Shown piece by piece: positions 1 to 8,356 of a DNA stretch of 64,000 nucleotides. Under the pieces are notes generated by a model. That model saw only the letters and a program-made list of their open reading frames with translations. It did not search any database and was not told the origin of the DNA. The translations under genes were made by a program, and so were the position numbers. Source of the stretch: Bacteroidota bacterium (GTDB lineage Bacteria > Bacteroidota > Bacteroidia > Chitinophagales > Chitinophagaceae); contig JAFAGI010000020.1 of NCBI GenBank assembly GCA_023422835.1, forward strand, positions 1 through 64,000, read 5' to 3'. How positions within the stretch are numbered: the first letter of the stretch is position 1; every line of letters begins with the position of its first letter.

Positions 1-164
1 GATGTAAGCCTTACCACATAGGGCGGTATCTCAACTTCAGGATTAATCAGGGTTTCATACTTGCCTTCAATTGCTGTACCGTTATACAATACAATAGCAA
101 GCTCCATGATCCCGTTTGTGCTCACGGGGCTGCCGGTACTTTCAATATCTACAACTGCATACAT
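1..164 (-). CDS. DnaQ-like 3'-5' exonuclease, N-terminal 54 codons only
   Basis: The gene starts at the ATG at 164 and runs off the left edge. The visible protein begins MYAVVDIESTG, which is the ExoI motif of DEDD exonucleases (Asp6 and Glu8 as metal ligands), and continues into the usual region before the second motif. Family knowledge: DnaQ-fold enzymes remove nucleotides from 3' ends. In this phylum a stand-alone DnaQ domain is often fused to a GIY-YIG (UvrC-like) nuclease, which cannot be checked here. It is transcribed divergently from valS. A 76-codon frame at 142-372 on the same strand overlaps this start and is rejected. Confidence 0.8.
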   Translation of the reverse strand, partial: MYAVVDIESTGSPVSTNGIMELAIVLYNGTAIEGKYETLINPEVEIPPYVVRLT

Positions 165-545
165 CGCCACGAAGATAAATATGTTTAAGGAAATTACAGA
201 AGCGCATTTTAGATTTAAATAGCTTCACATATAAAGGAATACCTTTTACCATGGCTGCACAAGGAAGGTAAGCAATGAATGGAAGCCTATCTGCGGTATA
301 GGTGCAAACTATTGCCAGCAATTTGTAGCTGGTAGCAACAACCTGCAACAGAATGCAAACCACATTTGCCATGTTGCATGAGGAAAAAATTCAATTGCAA
401 TTTAATGTAAGTTGTCATTGCAGCAGATTAAGAATTTGCTTACCCGGCTCATTCCCCGAGAGGGTCTATAGTCAAGAATTAAAAATCAAAGGAAAATTTT
501 CGGGCAAGTAATATAGTGCATTCATCAATATCCACATCAATTATT
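165..545. other. Intergenic region between exonuclease gene and valS
   Basis: About 380 nt between two divergent genes. It must hold both promoters. The valS -7 element sits at its right end. No tRNA, repeat or convincing coding frame was seen in the rest. Confidence 0.5.
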
Positions 546-560
546 TATCTTTGCTGGTTA
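546..560 (+). promoter_or_regulatory. valS promoter -7 element, probably leaderless
   Basis: TATCTTTG at 546-553 is an exact match to the Bacteroidota -7 consensus TAnnTTTG. The ATG of valS follows only 6 nt later, at 560, so transcription would start at or next to the start codon. No clear -33 TTTG was found. The element also argues against the upstream TTG at 551 as start, since that codon lies inside the promoter box. Confidence 0.55.
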
Positions 561-3190
561 TGGAACTAAGCAAAAATTACCTCCCTGCACAAACTGAGAT
601 AAAGTGGAATAGTGCCTGGAAAGAAAAGAAATATTTTGAGAGTAAACCTGATAACAGGCAGCCGTACACGATTGTAATACCTCCACCCAACGTTACAGGC
701 GTGCTGCACATGGGACATACTTTAAACGAAACCGTACAGGATATTCTCGTACGCCGTGCCCGCATGAGCGGCTACAACGCCTGCTGGGTGCCTGGTTCCG
801 ACCACGCTTCCATTGCTACCGAAGCCAAGGTAGTGCAGATGCTGAAAGAAAACGGCATAGATAAAAATGCGCTTACAAGGGAAGAATTTCTAAAGTATGC
901 TTTCGAATGGAAAGAAAAATACGGAGGCATTATTTACAACCAGATCGAAAGATTGGGCTGCAGCGTTGATTGGAGCAGGGTGACCTTTACGATGGATGAT
1001 CATTATTACAAAGCAGTTATAAAAGTATTTATTGACCTGTACAACAAAGGCCTGATCTATCGGGGCGCAAGAATGATCAACTGGGATCCTGTAGCTAAAA
1101 CGGCGTTGAGCGATGAAGAAGTGGAATACAGGGAAGTGCAAAGTAAATTGTACTATGTACAGTATAAACTCATAGGCAGTGACGGCTACGTAACCATTGC
1201 TACCACACGCCCCGAAACAATCCTTGGAGATACCGCCATTTGCGTAAACCCAACAGATGAAAGATATACACACCTGAAAAATGCAAAAGTTTACGTACCG
1301 CTTATCAACAAAGAAATACCCGTAATTTTTGATGAATATGTAGATAAAGAGTTCGGAACCGGCTGCCTGAAAGTAACGCCAGCTCACGACATCAACGACT
1401 ATAACCTTGGACTGAAGCATAACCTGGAGGTTGTGGATACGCTGAATGATGACGGCACTATGAGCAAGGCAGCACAACTATATGTTGGTGAAGACAGGTT
1501 TGAAGTGCGCCGAAAGATAGCGCTTGACCTGGAAGCAGCAGGCCACATGGTAAAAACAGAAGACATCACCAACAAGAATGGTTTTTCTCAAAGAAGTAAC
1601 GCTGTTGTAGAGCCGAAAATTTCTACACAGTGGTTTGTGAAAATGAAAGAGCTGGCAGAACCTGCGTTGAAAGCTGTGGTTGAAGGAGACATTTCCATTC
1701 ATCCCGGTGATAAATTTTTAGCTACTTATAAATACTGGTTAGAAAATGTAAAAGACTGGTGTATCTCGCGCCAGCTTTGGTGGGGTCAGCAAATTCCGGC
1801 GTGGTATGCGCCCGATGGCGCTTTTGCTGTTGCGCCTACGCGCGAAGAGGCGTTTGCACAATTGTCTGCACACAATCCTCAACTAAGTATCGAGGATATT
1901 ATCCAGGATAAAGATGTACTTGATACATGGTTCTCTTCCTGGCTATGGCCTATGGAAGTTTTTAAAGGCATTACTGATCCGGGAAATGAAGAAGCTACCT
2001 ATTATTATCCGACATCTGTGCTGGTTACCGGGCAGGACATTATTTTCTTTTGGGTAGCCAGGATGGTCATGGCCGGCTTACAATACGAAAACCAAATACC
2101 TTTTAAGGATGTTTATTTTACGGGCATGGTGCGCGATAAGCTGGGAAGAAAAATGTCTAAATCGCTGGGTAACTCACCTGACCTGCTGGAGTTGATTGAT
2201 AAATACGGCGCTGATGCGGTGCGCTTTGGCATCATGATCTCTGCGCCTGCCGGCAACGACCTTTTGTTCGATGAAAGCTCGCTGGAACAGGGAAGAAACT
2301 TCAACAACAAGCTTTGGAATGCGCTGAAGCTGGTAAAAATGTGGGAAGCGAAAATTGAAAATGAGAGTCGGCCAACTGTAGAAAGTAACAATTTGTTTGC
2401 AGTTCAATGGTTTGAAAACAGATTGAACCAGGCTAAGAAAGAAATCGCTCAACTACACGATCAGTTTAGGCTGAGTGAAGGCCTCAAAACCTTGTATTCA
2501 TTGATCTGGGACGACTTCTGCTCCTGGTATCTTGAATGGGTTAAGCCCGGCTATGAAGAAAATATATCAAAACATATTTACGATAAAACGGTTTATTTCT
2601 TTGAAGAATTATTGCATCTGTTGCATCCGTACATGCCGTTTATTTCAGAAGAAATTTATCACTTAATAAAAGATCAAAACGACGACCTTGCTGTAAAACA
2701 ACTTGCAGCACCGCAGGAAAGCGATGCTGCTGTAATTGCACAGGGTGAGCTCCTCAAGAAAGTTATTTCCTCCATCAGGGATGCCAGGAACAAAAGCAAT
2801 CTTAAGCCTAAAGAAAGCATCACCGTTTCTATTCAAACTAATGAAGCAGATAAATACCAGGGCATAGAGCATATCATCTGCAAGCAGGTAAATGCAGAAA
2901 CAATTCTCTTCGGTGAAAACAAAGACAGCAATGCAGTGGTAGTGACACTCGAAACTGACAAGCTCTTTATCGGCATGAACAAAGAGATTGATAAAGAAGC
3001 ACTCAAAGCTGAATTACTGAAAGACCTCGAATACCAGCACAAATTCCTGGAGAGCGTACAGAAAAAATTGAGCAATGAAAAGTTTGTTCAGAACGCCAAA
3101 CCGGAAATTGTGGATGTGGAAAGAAAAAAACAGTCAGACTGTGAAGCAAGGATTAAAACCATTGAAGAAAGCCTGAAAGGACTCGGATAA
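560..3190 (+). CDS. valS: Valine--tRNA ligase
   Basis: Class I aminoacyl-tRNA synthetase of 876 aa that charges tRNA-Val and edits misactivated threonine. The HIGH-type signature HMGH lies at residues 50-53 and KMSKS at 531-535. Between them is the CP1 editing domain, and the last 70 residues form the lysine/glutamate-rich coiled-coil arm typical of ValRS. I start at ATG 560 rather than TTG 551 because the protein then begins MELSKNY, and because the TTG lies inside the -7 box. The stop codon directly abuts the start of the Crp/Fnr gene, so the two may be co-transcribed. Confidence 0.97.
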   Translation: MELSKNYLPAQTEIKWNSAWKEKKYFESKPDNRQPYTIVIPPPNVTGVLHMGHTLNETVQDILVRRARMSGYNACWVPGSDHASIATEAKVVQMLKENGIDKNALTREEFLKYAFEWKEKYGGIIYNQIERLGCSVDWSRVTFTMDDHYYKAVIKVFIDLYNKGLIYRGARMINWDPVAKTALSDEEVEYREVQSKLYYVQYKLIGSDGYVTIATTRPETILGDTAICVNPTDERYTHLKNAKVYVPLINKEIPVIFDEYVDKEFGTGCLKVTPAHDINDYNLGLKHNLEVVDTLNDDGTMSKAAQLYVGEDRFEVRRKIALDLEAAGHMVKTEDITNKNGFSQRSNAVVEPKISTQWFVKMKELAEPALKAVVEGDISIHPGDKFLATYKYWLENVKDWCISRQLWWGQQIPAWYAPDGAFAVAPTREEAFAQLSAHNPQLSIEDIIQDKDVLDTWFSSWLWPMEVFKGITDPGNEEATYYYPTSVLVTGQDIIFFWVARMVMAGLQYENQIPFKDVYFTGMVRDKLGRKMSKSLGNSPDLLELIDKYGADAVRFGIMISAPAGNDLLFDESSLEQGRNFNNKLWNALKLVKMWEAKIENESRPTVESNNLFAVQWFENRLNQAKKEIAQLHDQFRLSEGLKTLYSLIWDDFCSWYLEWVKPGYEENISKHIYDKTVYFFEELLHLLHPYMPFISEEIYHLIKDQNDDLAVKQLAAPQESDAAVIAQGELLKKVISSIRDARNKSNLKPKESITVSIQTNEADKYQGIEHIICKQVNAETILFGENKDSNAVVVTLETDKLFIGMNKEIDKEALKAELLKDLEYQHKFLESVQKKLSNEKFVQNAKPEIVDVERKKQSDCEARIKTIEESLKGLG

Positions 3191-3823
3191 TTGACAACGA
3201 CACATACATACATCAGCAGGTTTTTTCCCTCTTTCGATGATGAACTTATTGAGTTGCTGTCAGATAAGGCAACACTAAAAGAGGTCAGCAAAGATACAGT
3301 GATCATCAACCCCGGCGAATACCTGAAACATACAGTATTGCTGGCTTCCGGCTCTATCAAAGTTTACCGCGAGAGTGAAGAAGGCAATGAAGCGTTCCTG
3401 TATTTTTTAAATCCGGGAAACGCCTGTGCGCTATCCATGCTATGCATTGCGCATCACCGTAAAAGCGAAATGCTGGCAGTTGCAGAAGAAGACAGTATAC
3501 TTTTACTGATACCGGTGCAGTACACAGACGAACTGTCAAAATATGCGGCCTGGAATAAATTTGTGATAGAAACATACCGTGCAAGATTCGAAGAATTGCT
3601 GGAAGTATTTGACAACCTTGCTTTCAGAGGTATGGATGAGCGGCTTGAATTTTATCTCAAAAGACTTACAAAGAACAGCAGGTCAAATTTTATTGAGATC
3701 ACGCACCAGCAAATAGCGAACGACCTGTCTACTTCCAGGGAAGTTATTTCAAGGCTGCTTAAGAAACTGGAACAGCAGGGCATGCTGCGGTTGAACAGGA
3801 AATATATAGAATGGTTAAAATAG
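3191..3823 (+). CDS. Crp/Fnr family transcriptional regulator of the sulfur cluster
   Basis: 210 aa. An N-terminal cupin-like effector domain (about 15-115) is followed by a long helix and a C-terminal winged helix (about 150-210) with recognition helix TSREVISRLL. The start is TTG, directly after the valS stop; no better ATG exists upstream. The usual cAMP-binding arginine-serine motif and the FNR iron-sulfur cysteines are absent. A pair, Cys79 and Cys85, sits in the effector domain. Position immediately before thioredoxin, persulfide dioxygenase and rhodanese genes suggests it senses reactive sulfur or redox state and controls the downstream operon through the palindrome at 3830-3845. Sensing is inference; the family call is firm. 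Confidence 0.9.
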   Translation: MTTTHTYISRFFPSFDDELIELLSDKATLKEVSKDTVIINPGEYLKHTVLLASGSIKVYRESEEGNEAFLYFLNPGNACALSMLCIAHHRKSEMLAVAEEDSILLLIPVQYTDELSKYAAWNKFVIETYRARFEELLEVFDNLAFRGMDERLEFYLKRLTKNSRSNFIEITHQQIANDLSTSREVISRLLKKLEQQGMLRLNRKYIEWLK

Positions 3824-3829
3824 CAGCGT

Positions 3830-3845
3830 TGTAACTTTAGTTACA
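3830..3845. promoter_or_regulatory. Perfect palindrome, candidate Crp/Fnr operator
   Basis: TGTAAC-TTTA-GTTACA is a perfect 6-4-6 inverted repeat just after the regulator gene and before the TauE gene. Its length and half-site layout suit a Crp/Fnr dimer. Its centre (3837.5) lies about 42 nt before the inferred transcription start near 3880, which is the class II activator position. Confidence 0.55.
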
Positions 3846-3850
3846 TTTAC

Positions 3851-3880
3851 ACAAATATCCAATGCCGATATTTGTAAACT
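3851..3880 (+). promoter_or_regulatory. Sulfur operon promoter with overlapping 9-bp inverted repeat
   Basis: ACAAATATC (3851-3859) and GATATTTGT (3867-3875) form a perfect 9-bp inverted repeat with a 7-nt spacer. GATATTTG (3867-3874) is one mismatch from the -7 consensus TAnnTTTG, and no -33 TTTG is present, as expected for an activator-dependent promoter. The ATG at 3882 follows within 8 nt, so the mRNA is probably nearly leaderless. Confidence 0.4.
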
Positions 3881-3881
3881 T

Positions 3882-4673
3882 ATGCTGGAAATTATTGGCT
3901 ATATACTTGCTGTTTTAATAGGCGTGTCGCTCGGGCTGATCGGTAGCGGCGGCTCCATCCTCGGCGTGCCCATACTGGTATATTTCTTTGCCATTAGCCC
4001 GCAGACAGCTACCACACACTCTCTTTTTATTGTAGGCATTACATCTGCCATAGCATCTTACAAACACCACAGGATCGGCAACCTGAAACTTAAGCCTGCC
4101 ACTGCTTTTGGCATACCATCACTCATAACATTGTTGCTTACAAGAAGATACCTTCTACCTGAAATTCCTGAAATAATCTTCCATTTAAACGATTTTACGC
4201 TGGACAAGCAAACGTTTATAATCGTATTTTTTGCCATGCTGATGGTATTTGCTTCTTTCTCCATGATAAAAAAGCAAAAGGTAAAAAAAGCACAAGAGGC
4301 TTCTGTCATTACACTTGTGCTGATGGGCGTGCTGGTAGGCCTCATTATCGGAATCCTGGGAGCTGGCGGCGGCTTCCTCATTATTCCTTCCCTGGTAATA
4401 TTCGGCAAGCTAGAAATGAAATATGCTATTGCAACTTCGCTATTTATTATTACCATAAACTCTTTATTAGGATTTGCAGGCGACCTGATCAACAAAGTAT
4501 CTATCAATTATTATATACTCATCACCGTTTCTGTTTCTGCGATCATTGGCATGTTTGCAGGCCTGTATCTTTCAAAAAAAATAAACAGAAAGAAGTTAAA
4601 GCCGGCTTTCGGGTGGTTTGTGTTATCAATGGGCATTTTCATTATCATCAAGGAAATATTTTTTAAAAGTTAG
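3882..4673 (+). CDS. TauE/SafE family sulfite/sulfonate exporter
   Basis: 263-aa integral membrane protein with about 8 hydrophobic segments arranged as two inverted halves. Each half opens with the glycine-rich family signature: GLIGSGGSILGVP near residue 18 and GILGAGGGFLIIP near residue 158. Family members export sulfite, sulfoacetate or related organosulfur anions. It is the first structural gene of the sulfur operon. A role in removing sulfite made by the downstream persulfide dioxygenase fits the context but is inference. The next ATG lies 4 nt beyond the stop. Confidence 0.88.
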   Translation: MLEIIGYILAVLIGVSLGLIGSGGSILGVPILVYFFAISPQTATTHSLFIVGITSAIASYKHHRIGNLKLKPATAFGIPSLITLLLTRRYLLPEIPEIIFHLNDFTLDKQTFIIVFFAMLMVFASFSMIKKQKVKKAQEASVITLVLMGVLVGLIIGILGAGGGFLIIPSLVIFGKLEMKYAIATSLFIITINSLLGFAGDLINKVSINYYILITVSVSAIIGMFAGLYLSKKINRKKLKPAFGWFVLSMGIFIIIKEIFFKS

Positions 4674-4677
4674 TATC

Positions 4678-5292
4678 ATGAATCAGCAAAAAAAGAAGTG
4701 GTACGCATTGAATAATATTCTCACCGGCATACTGACCCTATTTATTATATTGATGATTGTGAACCCGGTCGTGAAAGGCAGAGTAATACAAGGGTTGATG
4801 AAAATAGGTTTATTCCAGCCAAAAATATCAAAGGAGAAATTAAATGCTTCCACCGAAAACGAACATATTTACCAGGTAAATTTTGTGGATACTCACGGAA
4901 AAGTTATTGAAGGTAATTCGCTCAGCGGAAAAGTAGTGTTCATTAACTTTTGGGCTACGTGGTGCCCGCCGTGCATTGCTGAAATGCCGTCAATTAACGA
5001 GCTCTATAATGAATACAAAGATAACCCAGACATCATCTTCCTGATGGTGGATGCTGATAACGACTTACAGAAATCAATTGCATTTATGAAAGACAAAAAA
5101 TTTCAAATGCCTGTTTTTACAGCAAAGGGAAATATTCCACAGGCTTGGTACAGCGGTACCCTGCCTACCACAATTGTTTTAGATAAAAACGGAAATGTTG
5201 CCTACAGACAAACAGGCGCGGCCGAGTATACCAATAAAAAATTCAAAGATTTTATTTTAAATTTAATGAACTATAACCAAGGCTCTAACTAA
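4678..5292 (+). CDS. TlpA-like membrane-anchored thiol-disulfide oxidoreductase
   Basis: 204 aa. An N-terminal membrane anchor (about 12-32) is followed by a thioredoxin-fold domain with active site WCPPC (Cys96, Cys99) and the cis-proline segment GTLPTT. The start is ATG 4678; an in-frame upstream ATG at 4618 would lie inside tauE and is rejected. TlpA-like proteins reduce thiols or disulfides on the periplasmic side. Here it probably handles per- or polysulfides, or keeps the cluster's enzymes reduced. Confidence 0.88.
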   Translation: MNQQKKKWYALNNILTGILTLFIILMIVNPVVKGRVIQGLMKIGLFQPKISKEKLNASTENEHIYQVNFVDTHGKVIEGNSLSGKVVFINFWATWCPPCIAEMPSINELYNEYKDNPDIIFLMVDADNDLQKSIAFMKDKKFQMPVFTAKGNIPQAWYSGTLPTTIVLDKNGNVAYRQTGAAEYTNKKFKDFILNLMNYNQGSN

Positions 5293-5304
5293 AAATAAAG
5301 CATT

Positions 5305-5601
5305 ATGTCACAATTTTCAGAAATTATCCGTTCCCCAAAACCTACACTGGTAGATTTTCATGCTACCTGGTGTGGACCGTGTAAAATGCTCGCTCCGGTA
5401 ATTGTCGATCTTAAAAAAACTGTAGGCGATAAGCTTACTGTTTTAAAAATTGATGTTGACAAAAACCAGGAAGTAGCCGCAAACTACGGCATACAAGGCG
5501 TACCCACATTGATACTTTTTAAAAATGGTAACATTGTATGGCGGCAATCGGGCTACCTTACATTAAATCAGATACAAAATGCTATTAACCCTTTTATTTA
5601 A
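5305..5601 (+). CDS. Thioredoxin
   Basis: 98-aa cytoplasmic thioredoxin with the canonical active site WCGPC (Cys23, Cys26) and the cis-Pro motif GVPTL. The length is normal for a single domain without signal peptide. It lies 12 nt after the TlpA-like gene and 19 nt before the persulfide dioxygenase. In this context it could reduce persulfide intermediates on the rhodanese domains, which is inference from operon position. Confidence 0.93.
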   Translation: MSQFSEIIRSPKPTLVDFHATWCGPCKMLAPVIVDLKKTVGDKLTVLKIDVDKNQEVAANYGIQGVPTLILFKNGNIVWRQSGYLTLNQIQNAINPFI

Positions 5602-5620
5602 TTTACTAAACTTACAGATC

Positions 5621-7039
5621 ATGCATATAGAGCAAATTTACACGGGATGCCTCGCCCAGGGAGCTTATTACATCACTTCGAAGAACGAAGCAGTAGTGAT
5701 TGACCCTTTGCGTGAAGTGGCGCCATACGTACAGCGTGCAGAACGAGACAATGTAAAGATCAAATATATTTTTGAAACCCACTTTCATGCAGACTTTGTT
5801 TCCGGCCACCTTGACCTGCAAAAACAAACCGGCGCCACAATTGTATACGGGCCAAATGCCAACCCCGGATTTGATGCGCATATTGCCGAAGACGGAGAAA
5901 CATTTAAAGTAGGAGATGTAACGTTTACGGCTGTGCACACGCCCGGCCACACTATGGAGAGCACCTGCTACCTCCTGAAAGATGAGCAAGGCCTCGGTAA
6001 AGCAATATTTACCGGAGATACGCTGTTTATTGGTGATGTGGGGCGCCCTGACCTTGCTCAGAAAGTAGCTGAAGAATTAACACAGGATAAACTTGCTGGC
6101 CTTCTGTATGATTCACTTCAACAAAAAATAATGCCATTGGCAGATGATATTGTTGTATACCCTGCACATGGCGCCGGCTCCGCATGCGGCAAGAACATGA
6201 GCAAAGAAACCTACGATACCTTAGGCAACCAGAAAAAAACAAACTATGCGCTGCAGCCAATGCCCAAAGAAGAATTTATTAAAAAAGTCACTGAGGGCCT
6301 TACTGCGCCTCCGGCTTATTTTCCGCTGAATGTAATGCTGAACATACAAGGTTATGAAAGCATTGATACAGTTAAGGAAAGAGGCCTTAATCCGCTGTCG
6401 CCAGATGCATTTGAGCAGGCTGCGAATGAGTCCGGTGCATTGCTCTTAGATACACGCAATGCAGATGCATTTGAGAAAGGTTTTATTCCTAATGCTATCA
6501 ACATCGGTATAGACGGAAGTTTCGCTCCCTGGGTGGGCGCATTGATCACTGATATAAAGCAACCAATTCTCATCATTGCCGATGCAGGACGCGAAGAAGA
6601 AGTGATTACCAGGCTTTCGCGCGTAGGCTATGACAATACCATTGGTTACCTCGCAGGTGGATTTGAAAGCTGGAAAAAGGCCGGTAAAGAAATTGACACT
6701 ATTGAATCCATCACTGTAGATGAGTTTGCAGAAAGAACCCGGCAAAATAAAGACGCTGAAATCATTGATGTACGTAAGAAATCTGAGTATGATTCCGAAC
6801 ATATCAAAAATGCAGGCAATGTGCCACTGGATCATGTGAATGAAAACTTTCAGCAACTGGATAAAGAAAAAACTTACTTCATACATTGTGCAGCCGGCTA
6901 CCGCTCTATGATCTTTACATCCATACTAAAGGCAAGAGGATACGATAAGCTCATCAACATCAAAGGCGGCTTTAAAGCTATCAAAGAAAGCAAACGTTTT
7001 GAACTTACAGATTATGTATGCCCCTCAACACAACTATAA
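5621..7039 (+). CDS. Persulfide dioxygenase-like MBL-fold / rhodanese fusion
   Basis: 472 aa. The N-terminal metallo-beta-lactamase fold (about 1-245) has the signature THFHADFVSGH (His54, His56, Asp58, His63), His110 in HTPGHT and Asp133 in TGDTLF. His54, His110 and Asp133 match the iron ligands of ETHE1-type persulfide dioxygenases, which oxidise glutathione persulfide to sulfite. Two rhodanese domains follow. The first (about 260-365) lacks a catalytic cysteine (ADAGREEE in the loop). The second (about 375-465) has the active loop HCAAGYRS with Cys423. The start is ATG 5621; the longer frame from 5579 overlaps the thioredoxin gene. Confidence 0.92.
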   Translation: MHIEQIYTGCLAQGAYYITSKNEAVVIDPLREVAPYVQRAERDNVKIKYIFETHFHADFVSGHLDLQKQTGATIVYGPNANPGFDAHIAEDGETFKVGDVTFTAVHTPGHTMESTCYLLKDEQGLGKAIFTGDTLFIGDVGRPDLAQKVAEELTQDKLAGLLYDSLQQKIMPLADDIVVYPAHGAGSACGKNMSKETYDTLGNQKKTNYALQPMPKEEFIKKVTEGLTAPPAYFPLNVMLNIQGYESIDTVKERGLNPLSPDAFEQAANESGALLLDTRNADAFEKGFIPNAINIGIDGSFAPWVGALITDIKQPILIIADAGREEEVITRLSRVGYDNTIGYLAGGFESWKKAGKEIDTIESITVDEFAERTRQNKDAEIIDVRKKSEYDSEHIKNAGNVPLDHVNENFQQLDKEKTYFIHCAAGYRSMIFTSILKARGYDKLINIKGGFKAIKESKRFELTDYVCPSTQL

Positions 7040-7056
7040 TAAAAAATTGCTAACAC

Positions 7057-7527
7057 ATGCAGACTAATAAAACTTCCGCCGTGATATGGCGTCTTGTGCT
7101 GGCAGCTGTGGCCATTTACCTTTTCTTCTACTATGGCAAAGAGGGAGCTATGGCTTACATGGCGCTGGCAGCCGGCATACTGATGCTGTTAACAGCCGCT
7201 ATAAAAGCAAGTTTGCCGAACTCCTCAGGTGCAAATAAAAATGTAGAAGTTTCGAACAGTACAGGTTTAAAAGAAGAGCTTAAAAATGGCGTAATCATTG
7301 ACGTGCGCACGCCAAAGGAGTACGCATCGGGCCATATCCCCGGCAGCATCAACATTCCGCTGAACACATTATCAGCCAGGAAGAGTGAGCTTACGCGGAA
7401 ATATAAAACCATTATCACCTGTTGCGCTTCAGGTATGCGCAGCGCTTCTGCAAAAAATATTTTATCCGGCACTCAAGCCAGAATTATTGATGGCGGAGGC
7501 TGGAGGAGTTTACAGAAACAAATCTAA
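7057..7527 (+). CDS. Membrane-anchored rhodanese-like protein
   Basis: 156 aa. Two N-terminal membrane segments (about 8-25 and 32-50) are followed by one rhodanese domain with the conserved DVRTPKEY and GHIPGSINIP motifs and an active-site loop beginning at Cys123 (CASGMRS; Cys122 precedes it). Rhodaneses transfer sulfane sulfur through a cysteine persulfide. It sits 17 nt after the dioxygenase-rhodanese fusion and just before the DUF2892 protein; in some bacteria these two parts are fused, as in YgaP. Confidence 0.88.
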   Translation: MQTNKTSAVIWRLVLAAVAIYLFFYYGKEGAMAYMALAAGILMLLTAAIKASLPNSSGANKNVEVSNSTGLKEELKNGVIIDVRTPKEYASGHIPGSINIPLNTLSARKSELTRKYKTIITCCASGMRSASAKNILSGTQARIIDGGGWRSLQKQI

Positions 7528-7535
7528 ATATTAAT

Positions 7536-7781
7536 ATGATACTAATGATAAAGAACTATCTGAAACAATGGAATGTTATGCGGCTGATAAGGCTTTTATT
7601 GGGCTTAGCCATCATTGCACAGGGTATTTGGACAAAAGAAAATGCATTCATCATGCTGGGTATATTTTTTGCCGCGCTACCGTTGCTCAACATAGGATGT
7701 TGTTCAACCGGCGGTTGCAGCGTTAATACCCAAAAAACAAAGAGACCAGCTAGTGAAGTAACTTTTGAAGAAATAAAATAA
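7536..7781 (+). CDS. DUF2892/YgaP-type small membrane protein
   Basis: 81 aa with two hydrophobic segments (about 15-31 and 37-52) and a cysteine cluster IGCCSTGGCS after the second. This is the YgaP transmembrane domain type, often linked to rhodaneses; here it is a separate gene 8 nt after the rhodanese. The start could be ATG 7536 or the in-frame ATG at 7545. The three cysteines next to the membrane could accept sulfur, which is inference. Confidence 0.75.
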   Translation: MILMIKNYLKQWNVMRLIRLLLGLAIIAQGIWTKENAFIMLGIFFAALPLLNIGCCSTGGCSVNTQKTKRPASEVTFEEIK

Positions 7782-7786
7782 ATGAT

Positions 7787-8356
7787 ATGGACCTGATTAA
7801 CTGGATATCTTCCCCATGGCCGTGGTATGTTGCTGGGCCGTTGCTGGGGTTAACTGTGCCGCTTTTGCTGATCCTGGGAAATAAAACTTTTGGCATATCA
7901 TCTTCCTTGCGGCATATTTGCGCATCCTGTTTTCCGAAGGATATTCCATTCTTTACATACAACTGGAAGAAAGAAGCATGGAACCTGTTCTTCGTAGCAG
8001 GCATATTTTTCGGCGGCATCATTGGCTCCTATATTTTAGGCAATGCCGGCCAGATACAGGTGGAGCCTGCGTTAGCAAATGATCTTGCCCCATACAACAT
8101 TACAAACTTTAATGGCATGGTGCCGCAAGACCTGTTCATCTGGCAATCTTTATTCACCCTTCGGGGAATTATTTTAATGGTGGTTGGCGGCTTTCTGGTG
8201 GGCTTCGGCACACGCTATGCCGGTGGCTGCACCAGCGGGCACTCCATCATGGGATTATCCAATTTACAGTGGCCTTCACTAATTGCTACCATTTGCTTTA
8301 TGGCAGGCGGCTTCTTTATGGCAAACATTATTTTACCATTCATACTTTCCTTATAA
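7787..8356 (+). CDS. YeeE/YedE family transporter, first half
   Basis: 189-aa membrane protein with about 4 to 5 hydrophobic segments and the conserved family motif GGCTSGHSIMG near residue 145. YeeE/YedE (TsuA) proteins take up thiosulfate through conserved cysteines. In many Bacteroidota the carrier is split into two half-length subunits, as here. Its stop overlaps the start of the second half by one base (TAATG), a sign of translational coupling. Confidence 0.87.
   Translation: MDLINWISSPWPWYVAGPLLGLTVPLLLILGNKTFGISSSLRHICASCFPKDIPFFTYNWKKEAWNLFFVAGIFFGGIIGSYILGNAGQIQVEPALANDLAPYNITNFNGMVPQDLFIWQSLFTLRGIILMVVGGFLVGFGTRYAGGCTSGHSIMGLSNLQWPSLIATICFMAGGFFMANIILPFILSL

Noticed and set aside
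142..372. 76-codon minus-strand frame
   Set aside because: It overlaps the start of the DnaQ-like exonuclease gene in another frame and has no protein-like features.
4618..4677. 20-residue N-terminal extension of the TlpA-like protein
   Set aside because: It would overlap tauE and precede a normal membrane-anchor start at 4678.
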